A DNA stretch of 64,000 nucleotides from Pararhodobacter zhoushanensis. GTDB lineage: Bacteria > Pseudomonadota > Alphaproteobacteria > Rhodobacterales > Rhodobacteraceae. The position numbers and the translations under genes were made by a program. This document shows, piece after piece, positions 28,817 to 40,803 of the stretch. The stretch's first letter is position 1; each line of letters starts with the position of its first letter. A model generated the notes under the pieces. It did no database searches, was not told the origin of the DNA, and saw nothing but the letters and a program-made list of their open reading frames with translations. Location: NCBI RefSeq assembly GCF_025949695.1, contig NZ_JAPDFL010000001.1:395001-459000 (forward strand). Reading direction: 5' to 3'.

Positions 28817-29229
28817 CTCCGCAACGCGTAAACCTGATCACCCTTGGCGTCGCTGATCTGCAGCGGGCAAGGGCCTTTTACGACGCGCTGGGATGGGAGA
28901 GCAGCGAAAGCACCCCGGGCGTTGTCTTCTATGATCTGGGCGGAATGAAGCTGGGTCTGTTCGGGCTGGAACCGCTGGCCGAAGATCAGGGCCGCCCCGG
29001 TGCCACGCTGGGCACCGGCGCCGTGACGCTGGCGCAGAACTTCAACAGCCCGCAAGAGGTCGATGTCGCCTTCGCTCAGGCGTTGAAGGCGGGCGCGACG
29101 GCGCTGAAAACCCCGGAAAAGGTCTTTTGGGGCGGGTATTCGGGCTATTATGCCGATCTGGACGGCCATGTCTGGGAAGTGGCCCACAACCCGTTCTGGA
29201 CGCTGGACGACGACGGCAAGCTTGCCTGA
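28813..29229 (+). CDS. VOC (glyoxalase/bleomycin-resistance fold) family protein
   Basis: A 138-residue two-module vicinal-oxygen-chelate protein: RVNLITLGVADLQRARAFYDALGWE is the first beta-alpha-beta-beta-beta unit, and GGYSGYYADLDGHVWEVAHNPFW closes the second. A metal-binding His/Glu set is plausible but no substrate can be named. It overlaps recF by four bases and is followed by a TetR regulator gene, making it part of a short accessory operon. Confidence 0.85.
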   Translation: MTPQRVNLITLGVADLQRARAFYDALGWESSESTPGVVFYDLGGMKLGLFGLEPLAEDQGRPGATLGTGAVTLAQNFNSPQEVDVAFAQALKAGATALKTPEKVFWGGYSGYYADLDGHVWEVAHNPFWTLDDDGKLA

Positions 29230-29256
29230 ATACCGACCGTCTGGTATGTTCAGCGC

Positions 29257-29880
29257 ATGTCCAGACCGACGAAACACGCCCCCGAACGCGGTCACGCCCG
29301 TCAGCGCCTGCTGGAAGCGGCGCGCGATGTGATCCGGGCAAAGGGATTCGCCGCCACCAGCGTCGATGACCTTTGCACCAGCGCCGGGGTGACCAAGGGG
29401 GCGTTCTTTCACCATTTTGCATCGAAAGAAGCGTTGGGCATCGCTGCCGCCGACTTCTGGGCGCAAAGCACCGGCGCGTTCTTTGCCGCCGCGCCCTATC
29501 ACGCCCCCGCCGATCCGCTGGACCGGGTGCGCGCCTATCTGGACTTTCGCCGCGCGCTGATCGCGGGCGAGACATGGGAATACACCTGCCTCGTCGGCAC
29601 CATGGCCGAAGAGACCCACACCACCCATCCCGCCATCGCCGAGGCCTGCGGCGCGGCGATCTTTGGCCACGCCGCGACGCTTGAGGCCGATATCGCTGCC
29701 GCAATGGCGGCGCGCGGCCTTACCACACCCGATGCCGCCAGTCTGGCCCGCCACACGCAGGCCGTGCTTCAGGGCGCCTTCGTGCTGGCCAAGGCTGGCG
29801 GCGGGCCCGAGGCCGCGCGTGAGGGGATCGACCACCTGCGGCACTATCTTGACCTGTTGTTCGCACCGGAGGACGCATGA
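29257..29880 (+). CDS. TetR/AcrR family transcriptional regulator
   Basis: A 207-residue regulator. The N-terminal HTH spans about residues 12-58: HARQRLLEAARDVIRAKGF, then ATSVDDLCTSAGVTKGAFFHHFASKEAL. The rest is a helical ligand domain with no identifiable effector. It lies between the VOC gene and a Cys-rich zinc-binding protein (four-base overlap with the latter), suggesting that it controls this short cluster. Confidence 0.92.
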   Translation: MSRPTKHAPERGHARQRLLEAARDVIRAKGFAATSVDDLCTSAGVTKGAFFHHFASKEALGIAAADFWAQSTGAFFAAAPYHAPADPLDRVRAYLDFRRALIAGETWEYTCLVGTMAEETHTTHPAIAEACGAAIFGHAATLEADIAAAMAARGLTTPDAASLARHTQAVLQGAFVLAKAGGGPEAAREGIDHLRHYLDLLFAPEDA

Positions 29881-30401
29881 CCGACCTGACCTGTCACTGC
29901 GGCAAGACCGCGTTGGCGCTGAGTGGTACGCCCATTCTGACCGCCACCTGCCATTGCACCTCGTGCCGGCAGGCCGCCGCCGAACTGGCCGCGCTGCCGG
30001 GCGCCAGCCCGGTGACCGATGCCAACGGCGGCACACCCTTCGTCTTGTGGCGCAAAGACCGCGCGCAGGTCGTGCGCGGCGGCGAGACGCTGCGTGCGCA
30101 TCTGCTGCGCGAGGGCGGCTCGCGGCGGGTGGTCGCCACCTGCTGCAACGCGCCGATGTATCTGGAATTCAAGGGCGGGCACTGGCGCTCGCTCTATGCC
30201 GCGCGTTTCGACGCGCCGCCGCCGGTCGAAATGCGCACGATGCTGATGGATGCCCTGCCCGGCAGCGTCCCTGACGACGGCATTCCCGGTGCCAGACGCC
30301 AGTCGGCGCGCTTCATGCTGCGGTTGCTGGGGGCCTGGGCTGCCACCGGCTTCCGCTTTTTCCGCATGGACCCGATGCCACCCCTGGAGACCACGTCATG
30401 A
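29877..30401 (+). CDS. GFA-like zinc-binding protein (DUF6151-type)
   Basis: A 174-residue protein with a CHC...CHCTSC metal site at the N-terminus (residues about 6-25) and a CC pair in VVATCCNAPMYLEF. This arrangement is typical of the glutathione-dependent formaldehyde-activating (GFA) fold, but the middle differs from true GFA enzymes, so formaldehyde binding is not implied. It overlaps the TetR gene and the next small gene by four bases each, so all are translated as one unit. Confidence 0.7.
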   Translation: MTDLTCHCGKTALALSGTPILTATCHCTSCRQAAAELAALPGASPVTDANGGTPFVLWRKDRAQVVRGGETLRAHLLREGGSRRVVATCCNAPMYLEFKGGHWRSLYAARFDAPPPVEMRTMLMDALPGSVPDDGIPGARRQSARFMLRLLGAWAATGFRFFRMDPMPPLETTS

Positions 30402-30688
30402 GCGACACGATCGAGATCGAGAACGTCATCCAGCCCGGCAAGCGCTACCGGGTCAACCGCGCGAAATATGACGCTGCGCGCGCGGCCTTGCTGGCGGTCC
30501 TGCCCGCCGAAGCCCCCGGCCTGACGGCGCGCGACGCGCAGGCCGCGATGAAAGCGCATCTGCCCGAGGATCTGTTTCCCGGCGGCGAGAAGGTCGGCTG
30601 GTGGATGAAGGCCGTCCAGCTGGATCTGGAAGCCAAGCGCATCATTGCCCGCAGCGCAGGCTCGCCGCTGCGCTTTCACCGCCTCTGA
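30398..30688 (+). CDS. Conserved hypothetical protein (DUF6958-like)
   Basis: A 96-residue soluble protein: YRVNRAKYDAARAALLAVLP, a central LTARDAQAAMKAHLPEDLFP, and GEKVGWWMKAVQLDLEAKRI with a basic end (PLRFHRL). I recall this pattern as DUF6958, moderately sure. The GWWMKAVQLDLE portion looks like a winged-helix recognition unit, but no function is known. It overlaps the preceding gene by four bases. Confidence 0.65.
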   Translation: MSDTIEIENVIQPGKRYRVNRAKYDAARAALLAVLPAEAPGLTARDAQAAMKAHLPEDLFPGGEKVGWWMKAVQLDLEAKRIIARSAGSPLRFHRL

Positions 30689-30704
30689 CCAAGGGATCGT
30701 GCCC

Positions 30705-33613
<2,909 letters not shown>

Positions 33614-33628
33614 TCAGGCGCCGCGCGG

Positions 33629-33883
33629 TTAGCGCGCGGCGACATCATTCAGGATATCACGGTTGGCGCAGAACGCTGGCATGTGTCCGCAAACCTGACC
33701 GCGCGCGCTGTATTGCCAGCGCGCGCATTTCTTTGTGTGCCAGCAGCGCGCGCAATTCAGCAGCATTTCCGACAGATCAGCGGGCGTCATCACCGCCCCC
33801 TCAATCACGCGCGCCAGATCCACGCCCAGTTTGGGCGCGACATTCCAGATCTGGGCATTGTTCGACGGTGAGTGAATCGTCAC
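33629..33883 (-). CDS. DUF6455 cysteine-rich small protein
   Basis: About 84 residues. The ADLSEMLLNCARCWHTKKCARW and VCGHMPAFCANRDIL segments give a C-x2-C-x5-C...C...C pattern typical of DUF6455, common in Rhodobacteraceae and of unknown function; iron-sulfur or zinc binding is possible. I prefer a GTG start at 33883, preceded by AAGGGTCGC, which gives the family's normal size; an ATG at 33952 would add 23 residues. It is convergent with gyrB. Confidence 0.7.
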   Translation of the reverse strand: MTIHSPSNNAQIWNVAPKLGVDLARVIEGAVMTPADLSEMLLNCARCWHTKKCARWQYSARGQVCGHMPAFCANRDILNDVAAR

Positions 33884-34041
33884 GGCGCGACCCTTGCTGA
33901 CGGCGGCACCAGACCACCTTTCAGGGCAGTTTACGAAATCATGCCGCCCCAAGGGTTAATTTCTAAACGCCATCGCGGTTTTGATTCCAGCTTTTTTCCT
34001 CAAATTGTGGCGATTTTTGCACCGCGACCCCGGCAAAACGC

Positions 34042-34073
34042 AAACCCCGCGCCCTGACCGGGCGCGGGGGTTG
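34042..34073 (-). terminator. Terminator downstream of the glutathione transferase gene
   Basis: CCCCGCGCCC pairs with GGGCGCGGGG around a five-base loop, with an AAA/TT flank. It lies 21 bases beyond the stop of the minus-strand gene. Confidence 0.75.
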
Positions 34074-34093
34074 CATCGCGGCTGGCACAACCG

Positions 34094-35089
34094 TCAGCGT
34101 GCCGAGCCCAGCACATCGCCACGCCCATGCGGCGCGTCGAAGTCCAGAGCCGGGCCGATGGGCACAATCCGGTGCGGATTAACCGTGTCATGGCTGTAGT
34201 AATAGTGCCGCGTGATGTGATCCAGCCGCACCGTCTGCGCCACGCCCGGGACCTGATACAGGGCGCGGGTATAGTCCCACAGGGTCGGATAATCGACGAT
34301 CCGGCGGCGGTTGCACTTGAAGTGGCCGTGGTACACCGCATCGAAACGCACCAGCGTGGTAAACAGCCGCCAGTCGGCTTCCGTCACCCGGTCACCCATC
34401 AGGAACCGCCGGTCACTCAACCGCGTTTCCAGCCAGCCGAGCGTCTCAAACAGCGGCCCGACGGCGTCATCATAGGCCTTTTGCGTGGTGGCAAAGCCCG
34501 CCTTGTAGACCCCGTTGTTAAACGTATCGTAAATCCGCGCATTCACCGGCTCGATGGCCTCGCGCAGATCGGCAGGCCAGAAATCCAGCGTGTTGCCGGT
34601 AATCCCGTCAAACGCGGAATTGAACATGCGGATGATCTCGGAACTCTCGTTCGAGACGATGGTCTTGCGCGCCGTGTCCCACAAAACCGGCACCGTCACG
34701 CGCCCAGTCATCAGCGGATCGGCGCGGGTATAGACCTGGTGCATATATTCGGCGTCGCCCAGCATATCGCCCGTTGCGCCGTCAAAATCCGCGCGCAACT
34801 CCCAGCCGTTTTCCAGCATGTCGGGGTGCACCACCGACAGCCCGATGTGATCCTCTAACCCTTTGAGGCTGCGGAAAATAAGCGCCCGGTGGGCCCAGGG
34901 GCAAGCATAGGAAACATAGAGGTGATAGCGCCCGCTTTCGGCCTTGAAGCCCCCCTCGCCCGAGGGGCCGGCGCTGCCATCCGCCGTCACCCAGTTGCGC
35001 CAGCTTGCGGCGTTGCGCTTGAACGCCCCGCCGGTGCTCTTGGTGTCGTACCAGCCGGTGTCCCAGCGACCTTCGATCAGTTGTCCCAT
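34094..35089 (-). CDS. yqjG: Glutathionyl-hydroquinone reductase (Xi-class GST)
   Basis: A 331-residue cytosolic enzyme reducing glutathionyl-hydroquinones to hydroquinones. The catalytic Cys lies in YHLYVSYACPWAHRALIFRSLKGL, and the family-typical VPVLWDTARKTIVSNESSEIIRMF, NNGVYKAGFATTQKAYDDAV and IVPIGP (near the C-terminus) are present. The ATG at 35089 follows GGAGAGGATTC; a 16-residue upstream extension lacks homology. It stands alone with its own terminator. Confidence 0.93.
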   Translation of the reverse strand: MGQLIEGRWDTGWYDTKSTGGAFKRNAASWRNWVTADGSAGPSGEGGFKAESGRYHLYVSYACPWAHRALIFRSLKGLEDHIGLSVVHPDMLENGWELRADFDGATGDMLGDAEYMHQVYTRADPLMTGRVTVPVLWDTARKTIVSNESSEIIRMFNSAFDGITGNTLDFWPADLREAIEPVNARIYDTFNNGVYKAGFATTQKAYDDAVGPLFETLGWLETRLSDRRFLMGDRVTEADWRLFTTLVRFDAVYHGHFKCNRRRIVDYPTLWDYTRALYQVPGVAQTVRLDHITRHYYYSHDTVNPHRIVPIGPALDFDAPHGRGDVLGSAR

Positions 35090-35267
35090 GAATCCTCTCC
35101 TTTCCTTAGAAGGTGACTGTTGGCGGCCACAGGTCAACCAGCCACGGCGCGCAGGGTCTGTGCAGGGACAAACAGCGGCAAATATTATCGGGGATATACG
35201 AATGGGTTACTTGTTTTTGCCATGATCGGCGGCAACGATACCGCTATGGGAATCGGGAGGTACGCCC

Positions 35268-35621
35268 ATGTTTGCTTTTCTGCCAGAAGACATCCAGCGC
35301 GGGCTGGATGCAGCGACCAAAAGAGCCCAGCGCAAAAGCGCGCGGTTGAGCGTACATGTCGGTGACGTGGCCTATCCGATCCTGCGCCTGTCAGAGACCG
35401 GGTTTGCCGTCGATGCCACCCGCATCCCGCCGCTGCGGGGCTTTGTCGATGTATTCGACGGCCCGCGCCATATCAGCCGGGCCCTGATCATCGCCGCCTC
35501 GGAAGACAGCGGTGAGATGACCTATGAATTCAAAAGCGAAACGCTGATCGGCCAGCCGCCGATCCGCGACTATGTCGATGACCGGCCAACCAACGCGGGC
35601 TATCTGCCCAGTCCCGTTTGA
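35268..35621 (+). CDS. Conserved hypothetical protein, PilZ-like
   Basis: A 117-residue cytosolic protein. RKSARLSVHVGDVAYPILRLSETGFAV resembles the first strands of PilZ (RxxxR, then D/NxSxxG), and VDVFDGPRHISRALIIAASEDSGEMTYEF gives later beta strands. The canonical cyclic-di-GMP motif is incomplete (SETG in place of D/N-x-S-x-x-G), so binding cannot be claimed. Conserved in Rhodobacteraceae as far as I recall. The gene is isolated and ends at a strong palindrome. Confidence 0.55.
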   Translation: MFAFLPEDIQRGLDAATKRAQRKSARLSVHVGDVAYPILRLSETGFAVDATRIPPLRGFVDVFDGPRHISRALIIAASEDSGEMTYEFKSETLIGQPPIRDYVDDRPTNAGYLPSPV

Positions 35622-35630
35622 GCGTGGAAG

Positions 35631-35652
35631 AAGGGGGCCAGCTGGCCCCCTT
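35631..35652. terminator. Bidirectional terminator, perfect 22-base palindrome
   Basis: AAGGGGGCCAG joined to its exact complement CTGGCCCCCTT, between convergent genes, ten bases after one stop and two bases from the other. Confidence 0.8.
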
Positions 35653-35653
35653 G

Positions 35654-36826
35654 TCATTGCAGATCGCCGAAGGCTGACTTGAGCCGCGCCACCGCCTCGA
35701 CCACCCGCGCCTTGGGCGTGGCGATGTTGAAGCGCATGTAGGTCTCGCCGCCGGTGCCGAAGGTCTCGCCATAGTTCACCGCGATCTTCGCGTCTTTCTC
35801 GATCCGGCGGATGATCTCTTCACCCGCCATCCCGGTGCCCGAGAAATCGACCCAGGCCAGATAGGTCGCCTCAAGCGGCATCGACACCAGACCGGGAATT
35901 TCCGCGATCCCGGCATCGAAAACCTTCTGATTCTCGGCCAGATAGGCCATCAGCGCATCGACCCAGGCCGCACCCTCGGGCGAATAGGCGGCGGTTTCCA
36001 TCGCCAGCCCGAACGAGCTGGGCGAGATCCCCAGACCCATCATCGTCGCACCGAACGCCTCGCGCAGCGTCTCGTCGGGGATGATCACGTTGCCGTTGTG
36101 CGCCCCGGCGATGTTGAAGGTCTTGGTCGGTGCGGTCAGCATCACCAGCCGGTCCAGCATATCGGGCAGCGCGGTGATCGCGGGCATGTGCTTTTGCCCC
36201 GGGAAGATCAGGTCGCAGTGGATCTCGTCGGACACCAGAATCAGGTCGTGCGCTTTGCAGAACGCGCCCAGCGCTTTCAGCTCACCCTCGGTCCAGCAGC
36301 GACCACCGGGGTTGTGCGGCGACGAGATGACAACGATCTTTTCGTTGCCGGTCAGACGCTTGGCCGCATCCTCAAGATCCATCTCATACAGACCGTCCCT
36401 CAGCACCAGCGGGCATTCGGTGACGGTGCGCCCGGCGGCTTTGGTGATCTTGGCGAACACATGGTAAACCGGCGTGAACAGCACCACACCATCGCCCGGC
36501 TGGCTCCAGGTGTGAATGCACAGCGCGGTGCCGTTCACCAGACCATGCGTGGTGAAGATCCATGAGGGATCGACGTTCCAGCCGTGGCGCGTGCTCATCC
36601 ACCAGTCGATTGACGCCTTATAGGCGGCATCATCACCGAAATAGCCAAACACCCCGTGCTCCACCATCGCGCTCAGCGCGGCGGGCACGCAAGCGGGCGG
36701 GCGGAAGTCCATGTCGGCAACCCACATGGCAATGCCATCGTCGGGTGAAACGCCGAAAAGCTCTTCCATCATGTCCCACTTGGCCGAATGGGTGCCGCGC
36801 CGGTCGATGATTTCGTCGAAGTTCAT
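35654..36826 (-). CDS. PLP-dependent aminotransferase/C-S lyase (MalY/PatB type)
   Basis: A 390-residue fold-type I PLP enzyme. FDEIIDRRGTHSAKWDMMEELFG, WVADMDFRPP, ISSPHNPGGRCWTEGEL (substrate Arg region), LVSDEIHCDLIFPGQKHMP and the PLP Lys in TAPTKTFNIAG fit MalY/PatB beta C-S lyases rather than aspartate aminotransferases. Probable substrate cystathionine or similar thioethers. The start at 36826 follows AAGGAGATAGGC. Divergent from the deformylase gene. Confidence high for family, moderate for reaction. Confidence 0.85.
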   Translation of the reverse strand: MNFDEIIDRRGTHSAKWDMMEELFGVSPDDGIAMWVADMDFRPPACVPAALSAMVEHGVFGYFGDDAAYKASIDWWMSTRHGWNVDPSWIFTTHGLVNGTALCIHTWSQPGDGVVLFTPVYHVFAKITKAAGRTVTECPLVLRDGLYEMDLEDAAKRLTGNEKIVVISSPHNPGGRCWTEGELKALGAFCKAHDLILVSDEIHCDLIFPGQKHMPAITALPDMLDRLVMLTAPTKTFNIAGAHNGNVIIPDETLREAFGATMMGLGISPSSFGLAMETAAYSPEGAAWVDALMAYLAENQKVFDAGIAEIPGLVSMPLEATYLAWVDFSGTGMAGEEIIRRIEKDAKIAVNYGETFGTGGETYMRFNIATPKARVVEAVARLKSAFGDLQ

Positions 36827-36966
36827 GCCTATCTCCTTATCATGTGAAGCAGAATGCCGCCTCGCGCGGCGCACGCAACCCCCAAATGCGTATGCCCTCA
36901 AAACTCAAGCACGACAGCGTGCGCCCACCGTTGATAAGCGCGCGCGCTTGGCCTAAATCAGGGCGC

Positions 36967-37488
36967 ATGAGCCTGCGTTCCATCCTGATCCATCCCGATC
37001 CCCGCCTGAAAAAGGTCTGTGCCCCCGTCCAGACGGTAACGTCCGAACTTGGCGCACTGGCCGAGGACATGCTTGAAACCATGTACGAGGCCCCCGGCAT
37101 CGGGCTGGCCGCGCCTCAGATCGGCATCATGCAGCGCCTCTTCGTGATGGATTGCGTCAAGGATCAGGACACGGCCCCGCGCCCGATGGTCCTGATCAAT
37201 CCTGAGATCACCTGGTCCTCGGAAGAGACCAGTTCATACGAGGAAGGCTGCCTGTCCATCCCCGAGCAATACGGCGAGGTCACGCGCCCGTCGACGGTGC
37301 GGATGCGCTGGCTGGGGCTGGATGGCAAGACCCATGAGGAAGAGTTCAGCGAGCTGTGGGCGACCTGCGCGCAGCACGAGTTCGACCACCTCAACGGCAA
37401 GCTGTTCATCGACTATCTGGGGCCGATCAAGCGCCAGATGATCACCCGGCGGATGGAAAAGCTGAAACGCGAGCGGGCGCGCGGCTGA
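36967..37488 (+). CDS. def: Peptide deformylase (first of three)
   Basis: A 173-residue Fe2+ deformylase removing the N-formyl group from nascent proteins. All three motifs are intact: GIGLAAPQIG (44-53), EGCLSIP with ligand Cys95, and QHEFDH with His137, catalytic Glu138 and His141. The ATG at 36967 matches the family N-terminus MSLRxILIHPDPRLKKVC. It begins a six-gene stretch with a monooxygenase, two more deformylase-family genes and, further on, fmt. Confidence 0.96.
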   Translation: MSLRSILIHPDPRLKKVCAPVQTVTSELGALAEDMLETMYEAPGIGLAAPQIGIMQRLFVMDCVKDQDTAPRPMVLINPEITWSSEETSSYEEGCLSIPEQYGEVTRPSTVRMRWLGLDGKTHEEEFSELWATCAQHEFDHLNGKLFIDYLGPIKRQMITRRMEKLKRERARG

Positions 37489-38744
37489 GTGGCGCAGGGC
37501 CTGCACATTGGCATTGCCGGTGCGGGCGTTGGCGGCTTGGCGGCAGCGATTGCGCTGCATCTTGCCGGGCACCGGGTTGAAATCTTCGATCAGTTCGACG
37601 CCCCGCGCCCGGTAGGCTCGGGGCTGGTGGTGCAGCCGGTGGGGCAACGGGTGCTCGAGTGGCTGGGCTGTGGTCAGGCGGCGCGGGCCCTGGGCGCACC
37701 GATCCGCATGTTGCACGGGGTTGAGGCGCGGACGGGGGCGGGCACGCTGGCCGTGCGCTATGACGCGGCGGGTGCCGGGCTGCACGGTCTGGGCATGCAC
37801 CGCGCCAGCCTGTTCGAGGCGCTGCACGGGCGGCTGGTCGCGCTGGGGGCGCGCGTCGTGGCGTCCTCGCAGGTCATCGCCAGCAGTGCCGACCGGCAGG
37901 GCCGCTGGTTGCAGATGGCCGATGGCCGCCGCGCCGGGCCTTTCGATCTGGTCGTCGACGCGCTGGGATCGCATTCCCCCTCTCGCCGCTGGTGTCGCGC
38001 GTGCTGCCTTATGGCGCGCTCTGGACCACGCTGGAGTGGCCCGCGACCGAGCTGCCAGCCGACCGCCTGACCCAGCGCTATGTCGCCGCGCACCGGATGG
38101 TCGGCGTGCTGCCCATCGGGCGGATGCCCGGAGAGACCACGCAGCGCGCCGCCTTTTTCTGGTCGCTGCGCCATGACGCCTATCCCGACTGGCAGGCGCA
38201 GGGGTTGGCCCCGTGGCAGGCTGAGATGCGCGGTATCTGGCCCGCGCTCAGCCCTTTCATCGGGCAGATCACCGACCCGGCGCAGATGGTGCTGGCGCGC
38301 TACTCGCATGGCACCCTGCGCAAGCCCTATGGCGATCGGCTGGTTCATATCGGTGACAGCGCCCACCGGGCCAGCCCGCAACTGGGACAGGGCGCGAATA
38401 TGGCGCTGCTGGATGCGCTGGCGCTGGCCCGTGCGCTGGACAGCGCCCCTGCGCAGGACGCCCCCGCGCTTTATGCCCGCATGCGGCGCGGGCACCTGAT
38501 GCTGTACCAGGCCTTCAGCCGCTTCCTGACCCCGCAATACCAGTCCGACAGCCGCGCGCTGGCGTGGTTCCGTGACCGCATCGTCGCGCCGATTGGCCGC
38601 GTGCCGCCGTTTGACCGGGCGATGGGGGCGATTGCCGCAGGCCTGTTCATCCCGCCGCTGGGCGGCGAGCCCTACGCCAACGGCCAGCCCGTCCCGCCAA
38701 GCTGGGCGATGGACGCGCCCCCTGCCCCGATGCTACAGCGCTGA
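37489..38744 (+). CDS. FAD-dependent monooxygenase (frame-shifted in this sequence)
   Basis: About 418 residues if repaired. The N-terminal IGIAGAGVGGLAAAIALHLAGH is the FAD loop; further along are a DG-like motif (ADRQGRWLQMADG, DLVVDALG) and the second FAD motif RLVHIGDSAHRASPQLGQGANMALLDAL, a p-hydroxybenzoate-hydroxylase-type (group A) arrangement. The frame breaks at the C5 run 37976-37980; one added C restores HSPLSPLVSRVLPYG. The GTG start immediately follows the deformylase stop. Substrate unknown; possibly related to ubiquinone hydroxylases but not UbiH/UbiF specific. Confidence 0.8.
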
Positions 38745-38745
38745 C

Positions 38746-39261
38746 ATGCCCGTTTTGCCCATCGTCCAGTACCCCGACCCGATGCTGCGCCGCCCCTGCA
38801 CCCCGGTGACGGCGCTCGACGGCATCACCCGCCAACTGGCCGCCGACATGCTCGAAACCATGTACGCCGCCACAGGCCGCGGCCTAGCCGGGCCGCAAGT
38901 TGCGGTGCCCAAGCGGATTTTCGTGATGGATTGCACATGGAAAGAGGGCACGCCCGCCCCCCGCGTGTTCCTGAACCCCGAAATCCTTGAGACCTCGGAT
39001 GCGCTGGCCCTCAACACCGAAGGCTGCCTGTCGATCCCCGGCGTGCCTGCGCTGGTTGCGCGGCCCGACTGGGTGCTGATGCGCTGGCTGGATCTGGACG
39101 GGGTCGCGCAGACCGAGACGCTCTCGGGGTTCGAGGCCGTCTGCGCCCAGCATGAACTCGATCACCTCAACGGGCGGCTCTGCATCGACCTGATGGACGA
39201 GGCCGCGCGCGTCGCCGCCTCGCCCGCCCTGACCGCCCTCTCACACCCGGAAACCCCATGA
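38746..39261 (+). CDS. def: Peptide deformylase (second of three)
   Basis: A 171-residue paralogue of the upstream deformylase. Motif 1 reads GRGLAGPQV (44-52) with Gly in place of the second Ala; motif 2 is EGCLSIPG with Cys94; motif 3 is QHELDH with His136, Glu137 and His140. All metal ligands and the catalytic Glu are kept, so it is probably active. It starts two bases after the monooxygenase stop, and its stop overlaps the third gene. Confidence 0.9.
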   Translation: MPVLPIVQYPDPMLRRPCTPVTALDGITRQLAADMLETMYAATGRGLAGPQVAVPKRIFVMDCTWKEGTPAPRVFLNPEILETSDALALNTEGCLSIPGVPALVARPDWVLMRWLDLDGVAQTETLSGFEAVCAQHELDHLNGRLCIDLMDEAARVAASPALTALSHPETP

Positions 39262-39752
39262 TCCGCCGCTGCCTGCCTTGGCCCGACGCGCGCCTGCGCA
39301 CCCCTGCCGCCCCCGTCGACACCATCACCGACGAAATCCGCGCGCTCTGGACCGACATGATCGACACGATGGAGGCGATGCCCGGCGTCGGTCTGGCCGC
39401 GCCGCAGATCGGCGTGATGCTGCGGCTGGCGGTGGTCGATGCGTCCGAAGCGCGCGGTCAGGCGGTGCGCATGGCCAACCCCGAGGTGCTGCACGCCTCG
39501 GTCCAGCTACGCCCGCATGACGAGGCCAGCCCCAACCTGCCCGGCGTCCACGCGCAGATCCAGCGGCCCCGCGCCGTGACCGTGCGGTTCCTGAACGAGC
39601 AGGGCATGGTCGAGGAAAAGGATTTCGTCAGCCTCTGGGCGACCTCGGTCCAGCACCAGATCGACCATCTGAACGGCAAGATGTATTTCGACCACCTGAG
39701 CAAGGTGAAGCGCGACATGCTGCTGCGCAAGGCCAAGAAGCTGGTGAACTAA
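39258..39752 (+). CDS. Degenerate peptide-deformylase-like protein (third of three)
   Basis: A 164-residue protein with the deformylase fold. Motif 1 is intact (GVGLAAPQIG, 43-52), but motif 2 reads EASPNLPG (89-96), so the metal-ligand Cys is replaced by Ser91, and motif 3 reads VQHQIDHLNG with Gln134 in place of the catalytic Glu. It keeps both His residues. Canonical deformylation is therefore unlikely; it might bind formyl-methionyl chains or have another role. The start overlaps the previous gene by four bases, and the reading frame shows no other damage, arguing for a maintained function. Confidence 0.85.
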   Translation: MIRRCLPWPDARLRTPAAPVDTITDEIRALWTDMIDTMEAMPGVGLAAPQIGVMLRLAVVDASEARGQAVRMANPEVLHASVQLRPHDEASPNLPGVHAQIQRPRAVTVRFLNEQGMVEEKDFVSLWATSVQHQIDHLNGKMYFDHLSKVKRDMLLRKAKKLVN

Positions 39753-39988
39753 CCCGCGTCGCGCCCGAGCAGCCAGCCGATGAGGGCGAGAATCAGCACG
39801 ATGGACAGCGGATAGAGGACCATGAATTGCAGGTCTTCCGATCCCAGCTCCCACGGGGCCTTGATCCGGCAGCGGCCGTTCAGGCTGCCAAAGGCGCAGG
39901 CGAGGCTGCTGATGTAGACGTAAAAGACACCGCCTGCGATGGCCGCAAGGGCTGCGAGCCCGTAAAACACCCGTGATGCGATCCGCAT
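39749..39988 (-). CDS. Small membrane protein
   Basis: A 79-residue protein with two hydrophobic helices: about residues 8-30 (YGLAALAAIAGGVFYVYISSL) and 55-73 (FMVLYPLSIVLILALIGWLL). The loop holds two Cys (SLACAFG and GRCRIK). Family not recognised. The start at 39988 lies just downstream of the ArsR-type gene on the same strand, so they may be cotranscribed. Confidence 0.55.
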   Translation of the reverse strand: MRIASRVFYGLAALAAIAGGVFYVYISSLACAFGSLNGRCRIKAPWELGSEDLQFMVLYPLSIVLILALIGWLLGRDAG

Positions 39989-40014
39989 GATGCCCCTCCC
40001 TGTGCTGATCCCGT

Positions 40015-40692
40015 TCAGCCAAACGCCGCCGAAAAGGCGCGCAATCCCGGCGGGGTAAAGCGGATATGGCGGCTGTCTTCAACCCGTCGCACCCAGCCTT
40101 GCGCGTGAAACCGCGTGAGCAAGGCCGCGCCCAGCGCGCCCGCCAGATGCGAGCGGCGTTCGGACCAGTCCAGACAGACCCGGCACATCGGCCGCCGCTG
40201 CGCCGTCAGCGCGGCCGTGTCGATGCCGAGGCCCGCGATGAACCCGGCACCCTCGGCGCTCAGCCCGACACTGTCGCGCGAGACGACCAGAAACCCGCGC
40301 CCGGCCAGACTGTCAAACATCCGCACGGCAGCGGCGCCGGCCATATGGTCGTAGCAAACCCGCGCCTCGCGCAGCGCCGCATCGTTCGGGCCGGGTTGAG
40401 CGCGCATGTGGCCACGCGTGGCGGCCAGTCCCGCCAGCGTCTCCAGCGCCTGCGCGACCTGCTCGTCGGCCAGCGCAAAAAACCGATGCCGCCCCTGCTT
40501 GCGCGGCCACAAGAGCCCGGCCTCGGTCAGTTGCTTCAGGTGATCCGAGGCCGTCGCGGCACTGACCCCCGCCGCCTCGGCCAGCTCACGCGCGGTCAGC
40601 GCCTGCCCGCCCAACAGGACCGACAGGATGGTGGCGCGGGTCGGATCGCCGATCAGCGCCGCAATGCGCGAGATGTCTGGACCTTGTCTCAT
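40015..40692 (-). CDS. ArsR family transcriptional regulator
   Basis: A 225-residue protein with an N-terminal ArsR winged helix: [24 protein letters not shown], then [30 protein letters not shown] and [20 protein letters not shown]. The long C-terminal domain (about 120 residues) has Cys residues in [10 protein letters not shown] and [10 protein letters not shown]; this is the larger HTH-domain form known near oxidoreductase genes. The start at 40692 is the closest Met to the domain. Divergent from the DUF1127 gene 112 bases away, which it may regulate. Confidence 0.85.
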   Translation of the reverse strand: MRQGPDISRIAALIGDPTRATILSVLLGGQALTARELAEAAGVSAATASDHLKQLTEAGLLWPRKQGRHRFFALADEQVAQALETLAGLAATRGHMRAQPGPNDAALREARVCYDHMAGAAAVRMFDSLAGRGFLVVSRDSVGLSAEGAGFIAGLGIDTAALTAQRRPMCRVCLDWSERRSHLAGALGAALLTRFHAQGWVRRVEDSRHIRFTPPGLRAFSAAFG

Positions 40693-40803
40693 GCTCTCAG
40701 TCTGGGGCCGCGCCACGGCGCGCACAAGCCCCGACGCTTCGGTCCGCACCGAAGCATCCGCGCCGGTTTGCGTGGCATGTCAGCGCCAGAAAGGAGACCC
40801 TTC

